Below, one piece after another: positions 25,260 through 26,004 of a stretch of DNA of 26,004 nucleotides (the stretch's first letter is position 1; each line of letters begins with the position of its first letter). Source of the DNA: CAWEHT01 sp963808455 (GTDB lineage Bacteria > Chloroflexota > Anaerolineae > CG2-30-64-16); the NCBI GenBank assembly GCA_963808455.1, contig CAWEHT010000112.1:1-26004 (forward strand). The letters are read 5' to 3'. The translations under genes were made by a program, and so were the position numbers. Under the pieces are notes generated by a model. The model did not search any database. It saw only the letters and a program-made list of their open reading frames with translations, and was not told the origin of the DNA.

Positions 25260-26004
25260 TTAGAACCCGGCGGCGGTGTCCGGGGTGCCGAGGCCGGTGG
25301 GCCCGTCATAGCCGGTCCCGGCGGTGCAGAGATACGTGCCGCCGCAGGAGCCGTTGCTGCCGCTGGTGATGTCGAACAGCGAGCTGGCGTTTGAGTACGG
25401 CCACGACCCGTACCCCTGGTACGTCACGCCGTTCGATGTATGGGGGAGAGTGACCGTGCTGGCGTTGCCGGCCAGGGCGTACACGCTGGCGATGATCGGC
25501 GATGACACGCTGGTCCCGCCGAACACCATCCAACCGTAGGCGCCGTAGGTGTCATACACGGCCACGCCGGTGTTCGGGTCGGCGACCGCCGACACGTCGG
25601 CAACTGTGCGTTTGGCACACGATTTGTCCGTCTGCCAGGCCCGCTTGGCGAGGTAGGCGCTGCAGCCGCTGCCCGCTTCGACCCAGGCGGTCTCGCTCCA
25701 GCCCCGGCCGTGCCGCTCGCCACGCTCAGGCTGGTGCCGCCGACGGCGGTGACATGCGCAAGGAGGCCGGGTACTCCACCCGTAGCCGGAATCGCCGCTG
25801 CTGACCGTCGCGGGCGATGCCCGGATGGGTGTAGTAGGAGTCGTAGCTGGTCTCGCTCGAGAATTCACCCCGCCATAGCTGTTGCTGATGGCGTTGGCGC
25901 CCAGCGCAGCCGCTTCGTTCACCGCTTTGCCCAGGTCCAGAAGCTCGCCGAGCTGGCCTCGACCAGGAGGATGTTGCACTCCGGGCAGATCGCGCTGACC
26001 ATGT
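25260..26004 (-). CDS. S53 (sedolisin) family peptidase, partial and multiply frame-broken
   Basis: Only the C-terminal ~245 residues are inside the window; the 5' end lies beyond 26004. Reading across frames gives MVSAICPECNILLVEASSASF, DLGKAVNEAAALGANAISNSYGG, FSSETSYDSYYTHPGIA, TVSSGDSGYG, VEYPAS, HVTAVGGTSLSVASGTA, RGWSETAW, GSGCSAYLAK, TVADVSAVADPNTGVAVYDTYG and FGGTSVSSPIIASVYALAGN, ending GYDGPTGLGTP. This is the conserved core of secreted serine-carboxyl (S53) proteinases. FGGTS holds the catalytic Ser, corresponding to the SGTS motif. About six frame changes fall near 25940, 25870, 25810, 25783, 25758 and 25705. Family residues are retained through every break, which favours consensus errors over decay. 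The TAA is at 25262-25260. Confidence 0.85.
   Translation of the reverse strand, partial: HGQRDLPGVQHPPGRGQLGELLDLGKAVNEAAALGANAISNSYGGVNSRARPATTPTTPIRASPATVSSGDSGYGWSTRPPCACHRRRRHQPERGERHGRGWSETAWVEAGSGCSAYLAKRAWQTDKSCAKRTVADVSAVADPNTGVAVYDTYGAYGWMVFGGTSVSSPIIASVYALAGNASTVTLPHTSNGVTYQGYGSWPYSNASSLFDITSGSNGSCGGTYLCTAGTGYDGPTGLGTPDTAAGF

Overview
The window is about 26 kb of GC-rich bacterial DNA with no rRNA, tRNA, phage or CRISPR features. The gene set suggests a Chloroflexota (Anaerolineae/Caldilineae-like) chromosome. The clues are a PknB-type kinase with a Thr/Pro-rich linker and LamG-like outer domains, a twin-FHA ABC transporter, secreted Gly/Ser/Tyr-rich proteins ending in a short LP motif, an S53 peptidase, and degenerate short repeats between genes. 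This lineage is inferred from gene style, not from a marker gene.

Layout. (1) 1-1.4 kb, plus strand: the C-terminal end of an Nramp metal transporter, then a CDGSH/4Fe-4S protein. (2) 1.4-2.0 kb: a repeat-rich gap. (3) 9.5-2.0 kb, minus strand: a signalling operon behind a clear sigma70-type promoter, in the order PP2C phosphatase, membrane Ser/Thr kinase, twin-FHA ABC transporter, multi-pass membrane protein. (4) 12.5-10.1 kb, minus strand: a promoter, a long leader, a secreted repeat ('stalk-like') protein, two tiny ATGA-coupled ORFs made by a 62-bp tandem duplication, and a small secreted protein. (5) 12.7-17.8 kb, plus strand: an ion-channel-like protein and a ~1260-residue secreted multi-domain beta-sandwich protein. 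(6) 21.1-17.8 kb, minus strand: an overlapping two-component pair (membrane PAS-histidine kinase and REC-histidine kinase). (7) 21.1-22.5 kb: a ~1.4 kb noncoding stretch built of dispersed repeats. (8) 23.9-22.5 kb, minus strand: a DUF2156/MprF-C-like protein, possibly running into a small ORF. (9) 24.3-25.05 kb, plus strand: a SagB-type nitroreductase. (10) From 26.0 kb to 25.26 kb, minus strand: the C-terminal part of an S53 peptidase with a good terminator.

How the genes may work together. In region 3 the kinase and phosphatase would set the phosphorylation state of a partner read by the FHA domains on the ABC transporter; this is an inference from gene order and domain content. Regions 4 and 5 look like cell-surface functions.

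A strong caution applies to the whole window. At least 17 reading-frame breaks interrupt otherwise conserved proteins, often at G/C runs, while several genes are intact. The pattern fits consensus indel errors better than gene decay, so broken genes are annotated as single CDS spanning the breaks.
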